Below are positions 26,770 to 32,524 of a stretch of 38,283 nucleotides of DNA, piece after piece. Both the position numbers and the translations under genes were made by a program. This DNA comes from a virus. Under the pieces are notes generated by a model that was not told the origin of the DNA, made no database searches, and worked only from the letters and a program-made list of their open reading frames with translations. Numbering within the stretch: the stretch's first letter is position 1; every line of letters starts with the position of its first letter. Location: positions 1 to 38,283 of the IMG/VR virus record IMGVR_UViG_3300030430_002361. The stretch is one strand, 5' to 3'.

Positions 26770-26799
26770 CAAATCCCATATAATTGTATAAATTATGGG
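26766..26799 (+). promoter_or_regulatory. Putative promoter with TATGGG element and flanking inverted motif
   Basis: TTGACA (26766-26771) and TATAAA (26787-26792) are separated by 15 bases, a short but acceptable spacing. TTATGGG follows at once. The reversed element TCCCATA lies in the spacer, giving an imperfect dyad CCCATATAATT / AAATTATGGG. It would drive the small accessory genes that follow. Predicted by eye. Confidence 0.5.
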
Positions 26800-26805
26800 C
26801 ATAAA

Positions 26806-26895
26806 TTGTTAAATATAGTTTTAGGTTTATTAGTGTTTGCTATCTTTTGGAAACACGTTTTGATAGCCATAGCTGTATTGATATTATTACTTTAG
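26806..26895 (+). CDS. Tiny possible membrane protein (29 aa)
   Basis: A TTG-started frame encoding about 29 residues, nearly all hydrophobic (LLNIVLGLLVFAIFWKHVLI then AIAVLILLL). This is a single membrane helix of the type common in phage small proteins. No Shine-Dalgarno was seen and the start is uncertain. It fills an otherwise empty gap between the zinc-ribbon gene and the next gene. Low confidence. Confidence 0.3.
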   Translation: MLNIVLGLLVFAIFWKHVLIAIAVLILLL

Positions 26896-26906
26896 GAGAA
26901 AGATAA

Positions 26907-27053
26907 ATGAATGCTTTAAAATATAAATCAGTTGCAGTCAAAATAGACATATGGCAACTGTTAAAAAAATTAGGGGCCAAAGATTTTAGATCTGTAGGTA
27001 AAGTCATAGAGTTTTTGACCATGCAAGAGTGTAAGAAGAGAAACATTGAATGA
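26907..27053 (+). CDS. Small ribbon-helix-helix-like protein
   Basis: A 48-residue basic protein with AGGAG 8 bases before the ATG. The sequence YKSVAVKIDIWQLLKKLGAK followed by RSVGKVIEFLTMQE fits the ribbon-helix-helix (Arc/CopG) plan: a short beta strand with alternating residues, helix A, a turn with RSVG, and helix B. Such dimers bind DNA operators. It directly follows a promoter with dyad symmetry, so autoregulation is conceivable. It overlaps the next gene by 8 bases. Fold assignment is by pattern only. Confidence 0.5.
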   Translation: MNALKYKSVAVKIDIWQLLKKLGAKDFRSVGKVIEFLTMQECKKRNIE

Positions 27054-27531
27054 TCTATGTCCACTTTGCTATTGCCCAGAGCACGATGGTAGCTCATGTA
27101 TATGGTGTGGATGTATTTATATAGGAGAACATAGAATGACAGATGAAGAAGCGATATCAATTTTAATTAAATATGCAGAGAAGGATCATGCAGACGAAAG
27201 TCTACAACAGGCTATAACCTTCTTAAAAGCCAAAAAAAATGACACTGATTTCATAACAGATAACAATTTTCCAAAATATCATGATGTAGCTGTCCAGAGG
27301 ACAGAGACAATACATTACAAAGTTTTGCATGATACTTTACAGGAGGCCGTAGAGAGAGTGCAAAAAAGGGTAGACGAGAGAGATTGGGACAACTTACTAG
27401 TATTTCCTCCTGGGTCTCCAAACTACAAGCCGATCCCTCCGTTTGCCGAGTTCGAGATTAAGGACGTTGTTGTAAAAGAGATAGTCCTTAGACCTAATCC
27501 CCACAGCGAAGGGGGTTCATCTGACACCTAG
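27046..27531 (+). CDS. Protein with Cys-rich N-terminus, unknown function
   Basis: Translation from the TTG at 27046 gives 161 residues with a metal-binding-like head (CPLCYCPEHDGSSCIWCGC; six Cys and one His). The first good ATG is at 27136, with AGGAG upstream, and would give a 132-residue form lacking the cysteines. Both starts may be used. The body has an amphipathic helix (AISILIKYAEKDHADESLQQ) and a polar C-terminal part. No family recognised. A structured intergenic region follows. Confidence 0.6.
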   Translation: MNDLCPLCYCPEHDGSSCIWCGCIYIGEHRMTDEEAISILIKYAEKDHADESLQQAITFLKAKKNDTDFITDNNFPKYHDVAVQRTETIHYKVLHDTLQEAVERVQKRVDERDWDNLLVFPPGSPNYKPIPPFAEFEIKDVVVKEIVLRPNPHSEGGSSDT

Positions 27532-27540
27532 AATGAAACG

Positions 27541-27696
27541 CAAGTATTACTCCTCTATTAATCTTCGCAGTTCATTGACTGTAATACTTGATCCTTACCT
27601 GATAAAGATAGGAAGTGGTGTGACGGCTAGGAGAGACTAGCACCTTTCTGAACATGACCGAGGGCAAAGTTTTTTTATTTTTTATTCTTTGCCCTC
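27541..27696 (+). ncRNA. Structured intergenic RNA candidate upstream of 2OG-Fe(II) oxygenase gene
   Basis: Between genes ending at 27531 and starting at 27714. Stem 1: CAAGTATTAC (27541-27550) pairs perfectly with GTAATACTTG (27581-27590). GTTCA in its loop (27570-27574) can pair with TGAAC at 27649-27653, giving a pseudoknot-like arrangement. Between these lies a bulged stem with GCTAG / CTAGC (626-630 / 637-641 of the 27,000s). Last, GAGGGCAAAG (27660-27669) pairs with CTTTGCCCTC (27687-27696) across a T-rich loop, 17 bases before the ATG. A cis-regulatory leader or small RNA is inferred; no known class matched. Confidence 0.45.
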
Positions 27697-27713
27697 ACCT
27701 TCAAGGAGTATAA

Positions 27714-28373
27714 ATGCAAGAAAAACAAATTAATTATGATATGTTCACGCCTTTCGGACCACGGATCATGAAGAGTTCTGTGCCACAGAATATAGTGGAC
27801 GAAGTAAATAAAAAGGCTGACGATATATTAAACGATGATAAAAGATCAGAACAATTAGATTATAGTGCTAACCTGGCTGGTAACGTGAAAAAAGAAGTAG
27901 CGTTATCCTTGGGCGAAATTAAATCATTAGAGTTAGTGATAAATAAATTAGTGACGGAGTATATACTAAAAACTGTTGGTAATCAATTTAATCCAGAAAA
28001 TACTAACATGACTTATACTTCATGGGTTGTAAGTCAGTACGCAGGTGACTTTAATCCTGTACATATACATGACTCGCAGCTATCAGGTGTATTCTTTTTA
28101 AAGATACCACCAGGCTATGAAGAAGAGTTCAGGAGAGAGGATCATTATCCTAGTGTTGGTTGTTTAGAATTTTTAGGTAGTGTGCCGAATACTTTTAGTA
28201 AGCATTCACACATGGCTAAACCACAGATAGGTGATCTGTATATATTTCCTAGTTGGTTATCGCACCAGGTCTATCCGTTTCGTAGTGAAGGTGAGCGTAG
28301 ATCTATGGCATTTAACATACATTTAAGATCCAAGGTTCCCGGACAAGATGTCGGTAAGGGTATCGATAAATAA
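27714..28373 (+). CDS. 2-oxoglutarate/Fe(II)-dependent oxygenase-like protein
   Basis: A 219-residue protein with AAGGAG before the ATG. The fold's metal-site pattern is visible: FNPVHIHDSQLSGVFFLKIP (H-x-H/D at about residues 117-120), later GDLYIFPSWLSHQVYPF (second metal His, about 190) and GERRSMAFNIHL (Arg for 2-oxoglutarate). This fits the putative phage 2OG-Fe(II) oxygenase family common in marine phages, presumed to hydroxylate nucleic acid, protein or small molecules. Substrate unknown. It is preceded by a strong hairpin region. Confidence 0.8.
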   Translation: MQEKQINYDMFTPFGPRIMKSSVPQNIVDEVNKKADDILNDDKRSEQLDYSANLAGNVKKEVALSLGEIKSLELVINKLVTEYILKTVGNQFNPENTNMTYTSWVVSQYAGDFNPVHIHDSQLSGVFFLKIPPGYEEEFRREDHYPSVGCLEFLGSVPNTFSKHSHMAKPQIGDLYIFPSWLSHQVYPFRSEGERRSMAFNIHLRSKVPGQDVGKGIDK

Positions 28374-28477
28374 TGGCTCACACGGGAAGAGCAGGGTTTC
28401 ATAAAGGTAGACGAAAGATAGGATCTAAAAAAAGAAGACGTAGATCTAGTAAATATAAAAATAGGAGGCGCAAATGA
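28373..28477 (+). CDS. Arg/Lys-rich 34-aa peptide
   Basis: The ATG overlaps the previous TAA (TAATG). The 34-residue product begins MAHTGRAGFHKGRRKIGSKK and continues almost entirely in R, K, S and Y. It is highly basic and could bind nucleic acid or RNA. Its 3' end contains the ribosome-binding site (AGGAGG) and start of the next gene (ATGA overlap). Translational coupling on both sides supports a real gene. No function known. Confidence 0.6.
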   Translation: MAHTGRAGFHKGRRKIGSKKRRRRSSKYKNRRRK

Positions 28478-28584
28478 TTTTAGGATTGTTAGTATTGAAT
28501 ACTTTAATATTATTATTTATTGGTTATATGGTGTGGGTAATCGGTGATCGCCAGGCCAGGATACATAGAGAGAGGTTAAAATAA
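28474..28584 (+). CDS. Small single-pass membrane protein (36 aa)
   Basis: A perfect ribosome-binding site (AGGAGG) lies 5 bases before the ATG. The product is MILGLLVLNTLILLFIGYMV followed by WVIGD and a basic end, RQARIHRERLK: one membrane helix with a basic cytoplasmic tail. It overlaps the previous gene by 4 bases and shares TAATG with the next. It may be a small inner-membrane host-interaction protein; function unknown. Confidence 0.65.
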   Translation: MILGLLVLNTLILLFIGYMVWVIGDRQARIHRERLK

Positions 28585-28769
28585 TGGAAGACGAAATAAA
28601 AACGATAAGGGACGAAGTAAAATTGTTAAGGGAGAAAGTTGCACGGCTCACGGACCAGGTCAAAGATCAAATAGAAATAAATGATTTTTTACGAAAAATG
28701 AATAACGAACTAAATGAAAAGAACAAGGATAAAGAATGGTGGAGAAAGATAAAGAGTCCAAGGTTTTAG
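28584..28769 (+). CDS. Small coiled-coil protein (61 aa)
   Basis: A 61-residue, almost wholly helical and charged product (MEDEIKTIRDEVKLLREKVA ...) with clear heptad spacing of I/L/V over about residues 5-45. It starts by a TAATG overlap with the small membrane protein and overlaps the DUF3310 gene at its 3' end by 34 bases. It probably oligomerises or partners a neighbour. No known family. Confidence 0.6.
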   Translation: MEDEIKTIRDEVKLLREKVARLTDQVKDQIEINDFLRKMNNELNEKNKDKEWWRKIKSPRF

Positions 28770-28966
28770 ATAAAATAAACCCGCCATATTATGTCGGAGC
28801 CAAGATTCAAGTGTCAGATTTTATAGCAGAATTTAAGCTAGATTATTTTAGCGGTAATGTGATTAAGTATGTTGTAAGGCAAAAATTCAAGAACGGATTA
28901 GAAGATTTAAAGAAAGCCAGGTGGTATTTAGATAAACTTATATCTACACATCCTGATTCAACATAA
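28736..28966 (+). CDS. DUF3310-like small phage protein
   Basis: A 76-residue protein with the DUF3310 signature: INPPYYVGAKIQVSDFIAEF, LDYFSGNVIKYVVRQKFK, KNGLEDLKKARWYLDKLI. Family members are common in phages; some are annotated as nucleotide-kinase-like, but the function is not established. The N-terminus overlaps the coiled-coil gene, and the 3' end overlaps the convergent minus-strand gene by 23 bases. Confidence 0.85.
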   Translation: MVEKDKESKVLDKINPPYYVGAKIQVSDFIAEFKLDYFSGNVIKYVVRQKFKNGLEDLKKARWYLDKLISTHPDST

Positions 28967-29159
28967 TAGGATAAGCATCAACACATTGCACAGCGACTGT
29001 ATTTGTAGGATTCTGTGCCATCATTATGTTACCAAAACTCTCAGCTGCTAATTCACAAGATTCTTTTGTATCGAAATATCTTTCACCTGCTACACGAATA
29101 CAATCATCGTATGGTTGTGCTACGCAAAAGACTCCTACTAAAAAATATTTTATGATCAA
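28944..29159 (-). CDS. Small exported protein (71 aa)
   Basis: A TTG start overlapping the upstream stop codon. The N-terminus (MIIKYFLVGVFCVAQP) is a short hydrophobic export-like segment. The mature part has three cysteines (DDCIRVAG, ESCELAAES, VQCVDAYP) and the pattern A-x-x-F-G...NPTNTVAVQCV, which resembles small secreted proteins in marine phages. It could be a lipoprotein if Cys12 is modified, but no clear lipobox exists. Last gene of a leftward operon that also encodes a HExxH protein. Confidence 0.6.
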   Translation of the reverse strand: MIIKYFLVGVFCVAQPYDDCIRVAGERYFDTKESCELAAESFGNIMMAQNPTNTVAVQCVDAYPIMLNQDV

Positions 29160-29506
29160 TTTAATTTATCTCGTGTTAAGTATACAAGATAATCTTTAAC
29201 ATTACTCCTAGTAAATAGCTCTGTGACAAAGTTAGCGTAGGCGTTCACTACATTCTCTTCTTCATTAGCCTTTTCTAAATTGTATTGATAATAACAGCAA
29301 TGAAATAGCTCATGAACCAATAAATTAAAGGTATTTTCATTTTCCAATAGCATGATGTTTTCATCAAGTACTATTGTAAGTGGTGGTTTAGAGTGAAAAG
29401 AGCCTTGCTGTTCACCTACCTCGTAGGCTAAATCGTGGCTGACAAGCTTTAAATGAACTTTAAAAGGACCTATTTCTATTACATCAGGTCTTTTTGGTGG
29501 TTTCAC
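29156..29506 (-). CDS. HExxH zinc metallopeptidase-like protein
   Basis: A 116-residue protein started by GTG at a one-base overlap with the previous stop. The motif VHELFHCCYYQY (about residues 64-75) is H-E-x-x-H, the zinc-binding and catalytic signature of many metallopeptidases; a later Glu-rich stretch (EKANEEENVVNAYANF) could supply the third ligand (N-A-Y-A/E-x-x...). The overall plan matches small phage proteins with ImmA/IrrE- or SprT-like domains. The target protein is unknown. It sits in an operon with highly basic small proteins. Confidence 0.75.
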   Translation of the reverse strand: MKPPKRPDVIEIGPFKVHLKLVSHDLAYEVGEQQGSFHSKPPLTIVLDENIMLLENENTFNLLVHELFHCCYYQYNLEKANEEENVVNAYANFVTELFTRSNVKDYLVYLTRDKLN

Positions 29507-29589
29507 TATTTTTTCTTCTTATCTTTTTTCTTTTTCTTTTTCTTTTTCTTCTTCTTGTCTTTGTCTTTTTTATCGTAATGACTTGGCAT
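29506..29589 (-). CDS. Poly-lysine 27-aa peptide
   Basis: The ATG lies one base after the previous gene's stop and the stop overlaps the next GTG, so coupling is likely. The 27-residue product begins MPSHYDKKDKD; 18 of its 27 residues are lysine, including a run of 11, with only a few Asp. Lysine codons are mixed AAA and AAG, so it is not a mere poly-A. Long lysine runs can slow ribosomes, so it may act as a regulatory leader for the HExxH gene or as a DNA-binding peptide. Confidence 0.45.
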   Translation of the reverse strand: MPSHYDKKDKDKKKKKKKKKKKDKKKK

Positions 29590-29590
29590 T

Positions 29591-29887
29591 TTAATCTTTT
29601 TTCTTAGCACTCATAAGAGGAATAGCTGCGTTTATTTTTTTTCCAACACTTTTTAAAGCTGCAGGAGTTACAGTTTTTGTAACACTGACACCGTTTACAG
29701 AATTGATCGCTCTTCTTAAATCATCCATATTTAATCTACCAGTTGGTTTTCTCTCTCTAGCTAATTTAAGTGCTGTGGCAGTTTTACCAAACTCTTTAAG
29801 TTTACCTGGTTTATTATCAGCTTTTTGATAAAGATTCTTAACTATCTTGCCTTTAGAGTCTCTGACTGGTTTTTTTCCGTTTGACAT
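29591..29887 (-). CDS. Small basic protein (98 aa), possible DNA-binding
   Basis: AAGGAAAA precedes the ATG. The 98-residue product is rich in K and R (MSNGKKPVRDSKGKIVKNLY ... KKINAAIPLMSAKKKD) with an amphipathic helix pattern in the middle (FGKTATALKLARERK, DDLRRAINSVNGV). No cysteine, membrane or enzymatic motif. A nucleic-acid-binding role is suggested by charge only. It is the second of the leftward genes starting near 30012. Confidence 0.55.
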   Translation of the reverse strand: MSNGKKPVRDSKGKIVKNLYQKADNKPGKLKEFGKTATALKLARERKPTGRLNMDDLRRAINSVNGVSVTKTVTPAALKSVGKKINAAIPLMSAKKKD

Positions 29888-29889
29888 AA

Positions 29890-30012
29890 TTATTTTCCTT
29901 TCGGTTTTTTACCACGTTTCTTCATATTTATAGCAATTGCAGCCTGACGTTTCAACTTTTTCTTTTTACCACCAGTCAATTGCTTAGGTATTTGTGCTCG
30001 TGAAATAGGCAT
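29890..30012 (-). CDS. Lys/Arg-rich 40-aa protein
   Basis: First gene of the leftward cluster. The 40-residue product begins MPISRAQIPKQLTGGKKKKL and ends in KKRGKKPKGK, with one short helix (KRQAAIAINMKKRG). It has no clear Shine-Dalgarno and is adjacent to the divergent AT-rich/iteron region. The next start lies about 3 bases past its stop. Probably a basic nucleic-acid-binding peptide; function unknown. Confidence 0.5.
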   Translation of the reverse strand: MPISRAQIPKQLTGGKKKKLKRQAAIAINMKKRGKKPKGK

Positions 30013-30066
30013 ATAGTTGTATAGAATATATTTTATTTTATCTTTTACAATTTTTTTCTTAATATG

Positions 30067-30237
30067 AGGTTACCTAGGTTACTTTTGTAATAAGTTATTG
30101 ATTCTAGTATATTTTATAGGTAACTTATAGGTAACTTATAGGTTACCTAGTAACTTTTACTATACATGCCTTGCGAAATAATTAGTGATAAATAATAATA
30201 ATAATGTATATATAAAACAACTATATATGATTTTGAT
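30067..30237. repeat. Iteron-like AGGTWACYT array plus AT-rich tract (origin, pac or operator candidate)
   Basis: Units: AGGTTACCT 30067-30075, AGGTTACTT 30076-30084 (adjacent), AGGTAACTT 30118-30126, AGGTAACTT 30129-30137, AGGTTACCT 30140-30148, and a truncated AGTAACTT at 30149. The units at 30118, 30129 and 30140 are exactly 11 bases apart, close to one helical turn. Each is nearly self-complementary. A very AT-rich stretch with TAA repeats follows (about 30178-30237). The array lies between a leftward operon and the rightward small terminase gene. Confidence 0.65.
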
Positions 30238-30708
30238 ATGGGCAACGTAAGAAAGTTAACAACAAAACAACATAAGTTTGCAGTGTTACTAGTTACCAAA
30301 GGTGATAGAATGTCTGCAAAAGAGTGTGCAATTGAAGCAGGTTTTTCTGAAAAGTCAGCACAGCAAGCTGCAGCTAATCTGACAAATCCTAAAATGTTTC
30401 CGTTAGTTGTTAGTGAAATAGAAAGATTACGTAGAGAATGGGAACAAAAATACAAAGTAACATATGGCAGACATATTCGTAGGTTAGACGATTTATCCCG
30501 TGGTGCAGAAGAGGCAGGTAATTGGGCAGCAGCTGTAGCAGCTGAAAAGTCAAGAGGCCAGGCAGCAGGATTGTACATAGATAGAAAAGAAATACTTACA
30601 GGATCAATAGATCAGCTATCTAAGGCTGAAGTTGAGGAAAAACTCAAAGAAATAGAAAAACAATTTAGCATAAATACAGACGTTATTGACATTACACCAG
30701 AAGATTAG
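30238..30708 (+). CDS. Terminase small subunit
   Basis: A 156-residue protein. Residues about 7-60 (LTTKQHKFAVLLVTKGDRMS, ECAIEAGFSEKSAQQAAANL, NPKMFPLVVSEIERL) form the N-terminal helix-turn-helix pattern of TerS proteins, followed by helices with RAGNWAAAVAAEKSRGQAAG-like sequence and a charged C-terminus (LSKAEVEEKLKEIEKQF) typical for oligomerisation and TerL contact. TerS binds the packaging start site; the repeat array directly upstream is a natural candidate. The large subunit is about 4 kb downstream, separated by accessory genes. Confidence 0.8.
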   Translation: MGNVRKLTTKQHKFAVLLVTKGDRMSAKECAIEAGFSEKSAQQAAANLTNPKMFPLVVSEIERLRREWEQKYKVTYGRHIRRLDDLSRGAEEAGNWAAAVAAEKSRGQAAGLYIDRKEILTGSIDQLSKAEVEEKLKEIEKQFSINTDVIDITPED

Positions 30709-30710
30709 CC

Positions 30711-30744
30711 TTGCAATTTATAACTTTATGGGATAACTTATAAA
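30711..30744 (+). promoter_or_regulatory. Possible promoter with TATGGGATA element after terS
   Basis: TTGCAA at 30711-30716 is followed by TTATAACTTTATGGGATAAC and TATAAA at 30739-30744. The spacing to either -10-like element is not ideal (TATAAC too close, TATAAA 22 bases away). The TATGGGATA string matches the element at 19596-19610 (minus strand). The next gene has AAGGAG before its ATG at 30763. Tentative. Confidence 0.35.
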
Positions 30745-30762
30745 GAATAAGGAGAATCTAGA

Positions 30763-30966
30763 ATGACGAGATCTTATAAAAAAACATTTGTAAGGATTGA
30801 TCTTGATAAAACAGAGTTTGACATTATGTGCAACGTGCTAGACATGTCTTTGTTTGGTAGAAACAATCTTAAAAATCCATTGGTAAAAATCTTTTTACCT
30901 AAAATTAAATACACACTAGAACAAGAAGCAAAGAAAGGAGGTAAGAGAAAATTAAAAGATGTCTAA
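30763..30966 (+). CDS. Small basic hypothetical protein (67 aa)
   Basis: AAGGAG lies about 10 bases before the ATG. The 67-residue product (MTRSYKKTFVRIDLDKTEFD ... LEQEAKKGGKRKLKDV) has a short beta strand followed by helices and a basic C-terminus; no cysteine cluster or membrane segment. The shape is reminiscent of small DNA-binding proteins but no motif is convincing. Overlaps the next gene by 8 bases. Confidence 0.6.
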   Translation: MTRSYKKTFVRIDLDKTEFDIMCNVLDMSLFGRNNLKNPLVKIFLPKIKYTLEQEAKKGGKRKLKDV

Positions 30967-31363
30967 AATAATAGTAGCATTAGAACAGATAGATGAGGGC
31001 GCAATCAATCCTGGAACTGGTATGTATGAACAACCAATTTGGAAAATAACACTGAAAGGTCAGGAAGAAAGACTGTTAGGTAAACACAAAATGGAAGAGT
31101 ACATATCTAAATCTTTTGGCAAAGCAATACACAGATTTAAAAGATGGAAAGTTTTAACTAAGACAAGTGAAACACATGTGTATGTAATTATTTTTTCAGA
31201 TCGCACACATGAAATGTTAACACCAAATCAGTTGATGGATAGCATATATCAAGGTCATAGTGTACGAAATGATAACAAGCTTGACTATATAGATAAAGAT
31301 TTAGCTGCAAAAGGTGGCAAGAGTCCAATATTTATACCAGAAGAAAATGACAAAGAAGTATAA
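30959..31363 (+). CDS. Hypothetical protein upstream of methyltransferase (134 aa)
   Basis: A 134-residue protein (MSKIIVALEQIDEGAINPGT ...) with AAAGGAGG upstream at a rather long spacing (about 20 bases). It has mixed alpha/beta character and no recognised motif; a basic patch (KAIHRFKRWKV) is visible. Its 3' end overlaps the methyltransferase start by 17 bases, so expression is probably linked. It could be a modification-related partner, but nothing in the sequence proves it. Confidence 0.6.
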   Translation: MSKIIVALEQIDEGAINPGTGMYEQPIWKITLKGQEERLLGKHKMEEYISKSFGKAIHRFKRWKVLTKTSETHVYVIIFSDRTHEMLTPNQLMDSIYQGHSVRNDNKLDYIDKDLAAKGGKSPIFIPEENDKEV

Positions 31364-32363
31364 ACATTTAGATTTGTTTTCAGGTATAGGTGGATTTAGT
31401 TTAGGTTTAGAAGCTACAGGTGCTTTTGAGACTGTAGCGTTTTGTGACTACGATCAATACTGTCAAAAAGTTTTACGTAAACATTGGCCGTGGGTTACAA
31501 TTTATGACGATGTAAAGGAGTTAAATAGTGAAAGATTATCAGCAAATGGACATACTGAAGTCGACATCATCACAGGAGGATATCCGTGTCAACCGTTCAG
31601 CATCGCTGGACGCCAAAAAGGCGAGCAAGATCCGAGACACGTCTGGCCAGAAATGTTTAGACTTGTCAAAGAACTCAGGCCGACTTGGGTTATTGGAGAA
31701 AATGTTAGTGGACACATTAAACTCGGTTTGGACACCGTACTCGAGAACTTGGAGAGTGAAGGTTACGCCACAAGGGCGTTTAGTATTTCAGCTTCGAGCA
31801 TCGGCTCCAACCACCAAAGGGAAAGGGTATGGATTATTGCCAACACCAATGAGCTCGGATGGGACAACTGGATCTATAATAGGGAAGAACGACAAGTTTC
31901 GAATGACAAAGAACGGAACATTGAGGAAAGTGAATCAGAACGGGATAGACGGATCGATAGGATTAGGCAGGTTAGTCAAACTATGGAGGACACCAGATGC
32001 ACACAGTGGCCGTGGTCCTTCTTCCAAAACCAGGATGAAGATGAAACTAGAGAAGGGTATGCCGATCAGTTTGAACGATCAAGTGGCACACCCGAATCTG
32101 ATGTGGCCGACACAGAAGTTCCCGACACCGACAGCGAGGGATTGGCGGGACGCTGGTCCGAATGTAAATTACCAGAAGATCAAAAAGAAGGGGAGATTGG
32201 CTGGTCACAGTGGTGGCAGTCTGAACCCAACGTGGGTAGAGTGGCTAATGGGATACCCAAAAGGGTGGACAGACTTAAATCATTAGGCAACAGTTTAGTC
32301 CCAATGATACCTTACTATATTGGGATGAGCATCAAGAAAGGAGATATGTTATGGACAAAGTAA
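31347..32363 (+). CDS. DNA C5-cytosine methyltransferase (Dcm-like)
   Basis: I start at 31347 (338 aa, MTKKYKHLDLFSG); an ATG at 31314 would add 11 residues not typical of the family. Motifs: I LFSGIGGFSLG (about 9-19), IV GGYPCQPFS with catalytic Cys (about 81), VI ENVSG, VIII QRERVWIIANT (about 160), and the C-terminal motif LKSLGNSLVPMIPYYIG. The middle, variable target-recognition part (about 170-310) shares its DNA with a second gene in another frame. It likely methylates phage DNA against host restriction. It overlaps neighbours at both ends. Confidence 0.92.
   Translation: MTKKYKHLDLFSGIGGFSLGLEATGAFETVAFCDYDQYCQKVLRKHWPWVTIYDDVKELNSERLSANGHTEVDIITGGYPCQPFSIAGRQKGEQDPRHVWPEMFRLVKELRPTWVIGENVSGHIKLGLDTVLENLESEGYATRAFSISASSIGSNHQRERVWIIANTNELGWDNWIYNREERQVSNDKERNIEESESERDRRIDRIRQVSQTMEDTRCTQWPWSFFQNQDEDETREGYADQFERSSGTPESDVADTEVPDTDSEGLAGRWSECKLPEDQKEGEIGWSQWWQSEPNVGRVANGIPKRVDRLKSLGNSLVPMIPYYIGMSIKKGDMLWTK
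31528..32286 (+). CDS. Gene embedded in the methyltransferase gene, other frame (252 aa)
   Basis: GTG start at 31528 with AAGGAG at 31515-31520, a 7-base spacing. The 252-residue frame lies wholly within the methyltransferase gene. Segments LGLLEKMLVDTLNSVWTPYS, TWRVKVTPQGRLVFQLRASA, YGLLPTP, QKFPTPTARDWRD and SGGSLNPTWVEWLMGYPKGW fit a protein family I recall being encoded beside or out of frame with phage dcm genes. Function unknown. Because both frames give family-like sequence over 250 codons, dual coding is likely; a chance shadow would not give such motifs. Confidence 0.75.
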   Translation: MKDYQQMDILKSTSSQEDIRVNRSASLDAKKASKIRDTSGQKCLDLSKNSGRLGLLEKMLVDTLNSVWTPYSRTWRVKVTPQGRLVFQLRASAPTTKGKGYGLLPTPMSSDGTTGSIIGKNDKFRMTKNGTLRKVNQNGIDGSIGLGRLVKLWRTPDAHSGRGPSSKTRMKMKLEKGMPISLNDQVAHPNLMWPTQKFPTPTARDWRDAGPNVNYQKIKKKGRLAGHSGGSLNPTWVEWLMGYPKGWTDLNH

Positions 32364-32524
32364 CATTGAGTATAGCACGTCAACAAAGAGCATTGAGAGC
32401 AATGCATGCAGCTAAGTCAACTGCATTCAAGCATTTTTGGTTTAATGTTTTTGGCAAGATACTCTCAAAAAGCATCATAAAAAATGAAGACGGTGTGCCA
32501 TATGACAGTGAAACCAGAAACTAA
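32351..32524 (+). CDS. Small hypothetical protein after the methyltransferase (57 aa)
   Basis: The ATG lies 13 bases inside the end of the methyltransferase gene, with AAAGGAGA upstream. The product (MDKVTLSIARQQRALRAMHA then AKSTAFKHFWFNVFGKILSK) is helical and basic. No motif recognised. It overlaps the start of the nuclease gene by 41 bases in another frame, so at least one of the two starts may be further downstream. Confidence 0.5.
   Translation: MDKVTLSIARQQRALRAMHAAKSTAFKHFWFNVFGKILSKSIIKNEDGVPYDSETRN

Noticed and set aside
27541-27660. Glutamine (glnA/downstream-peptide) riboswitch, since GTTCA and GGAAGT-like strings occur and such RNAs are known in marine phages
   Set aside because: The conserved core strings and their order do not match the consensus as I know it; only a general three-stem shape is shared.
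27660-27696. Intrinsic terminator formed by the GAGGGCAAAG/CTTTGCCCTC stem
   Set aside because: The T-run is inside the loop rather than after the stem, and a ribosome-binding site follows closely.
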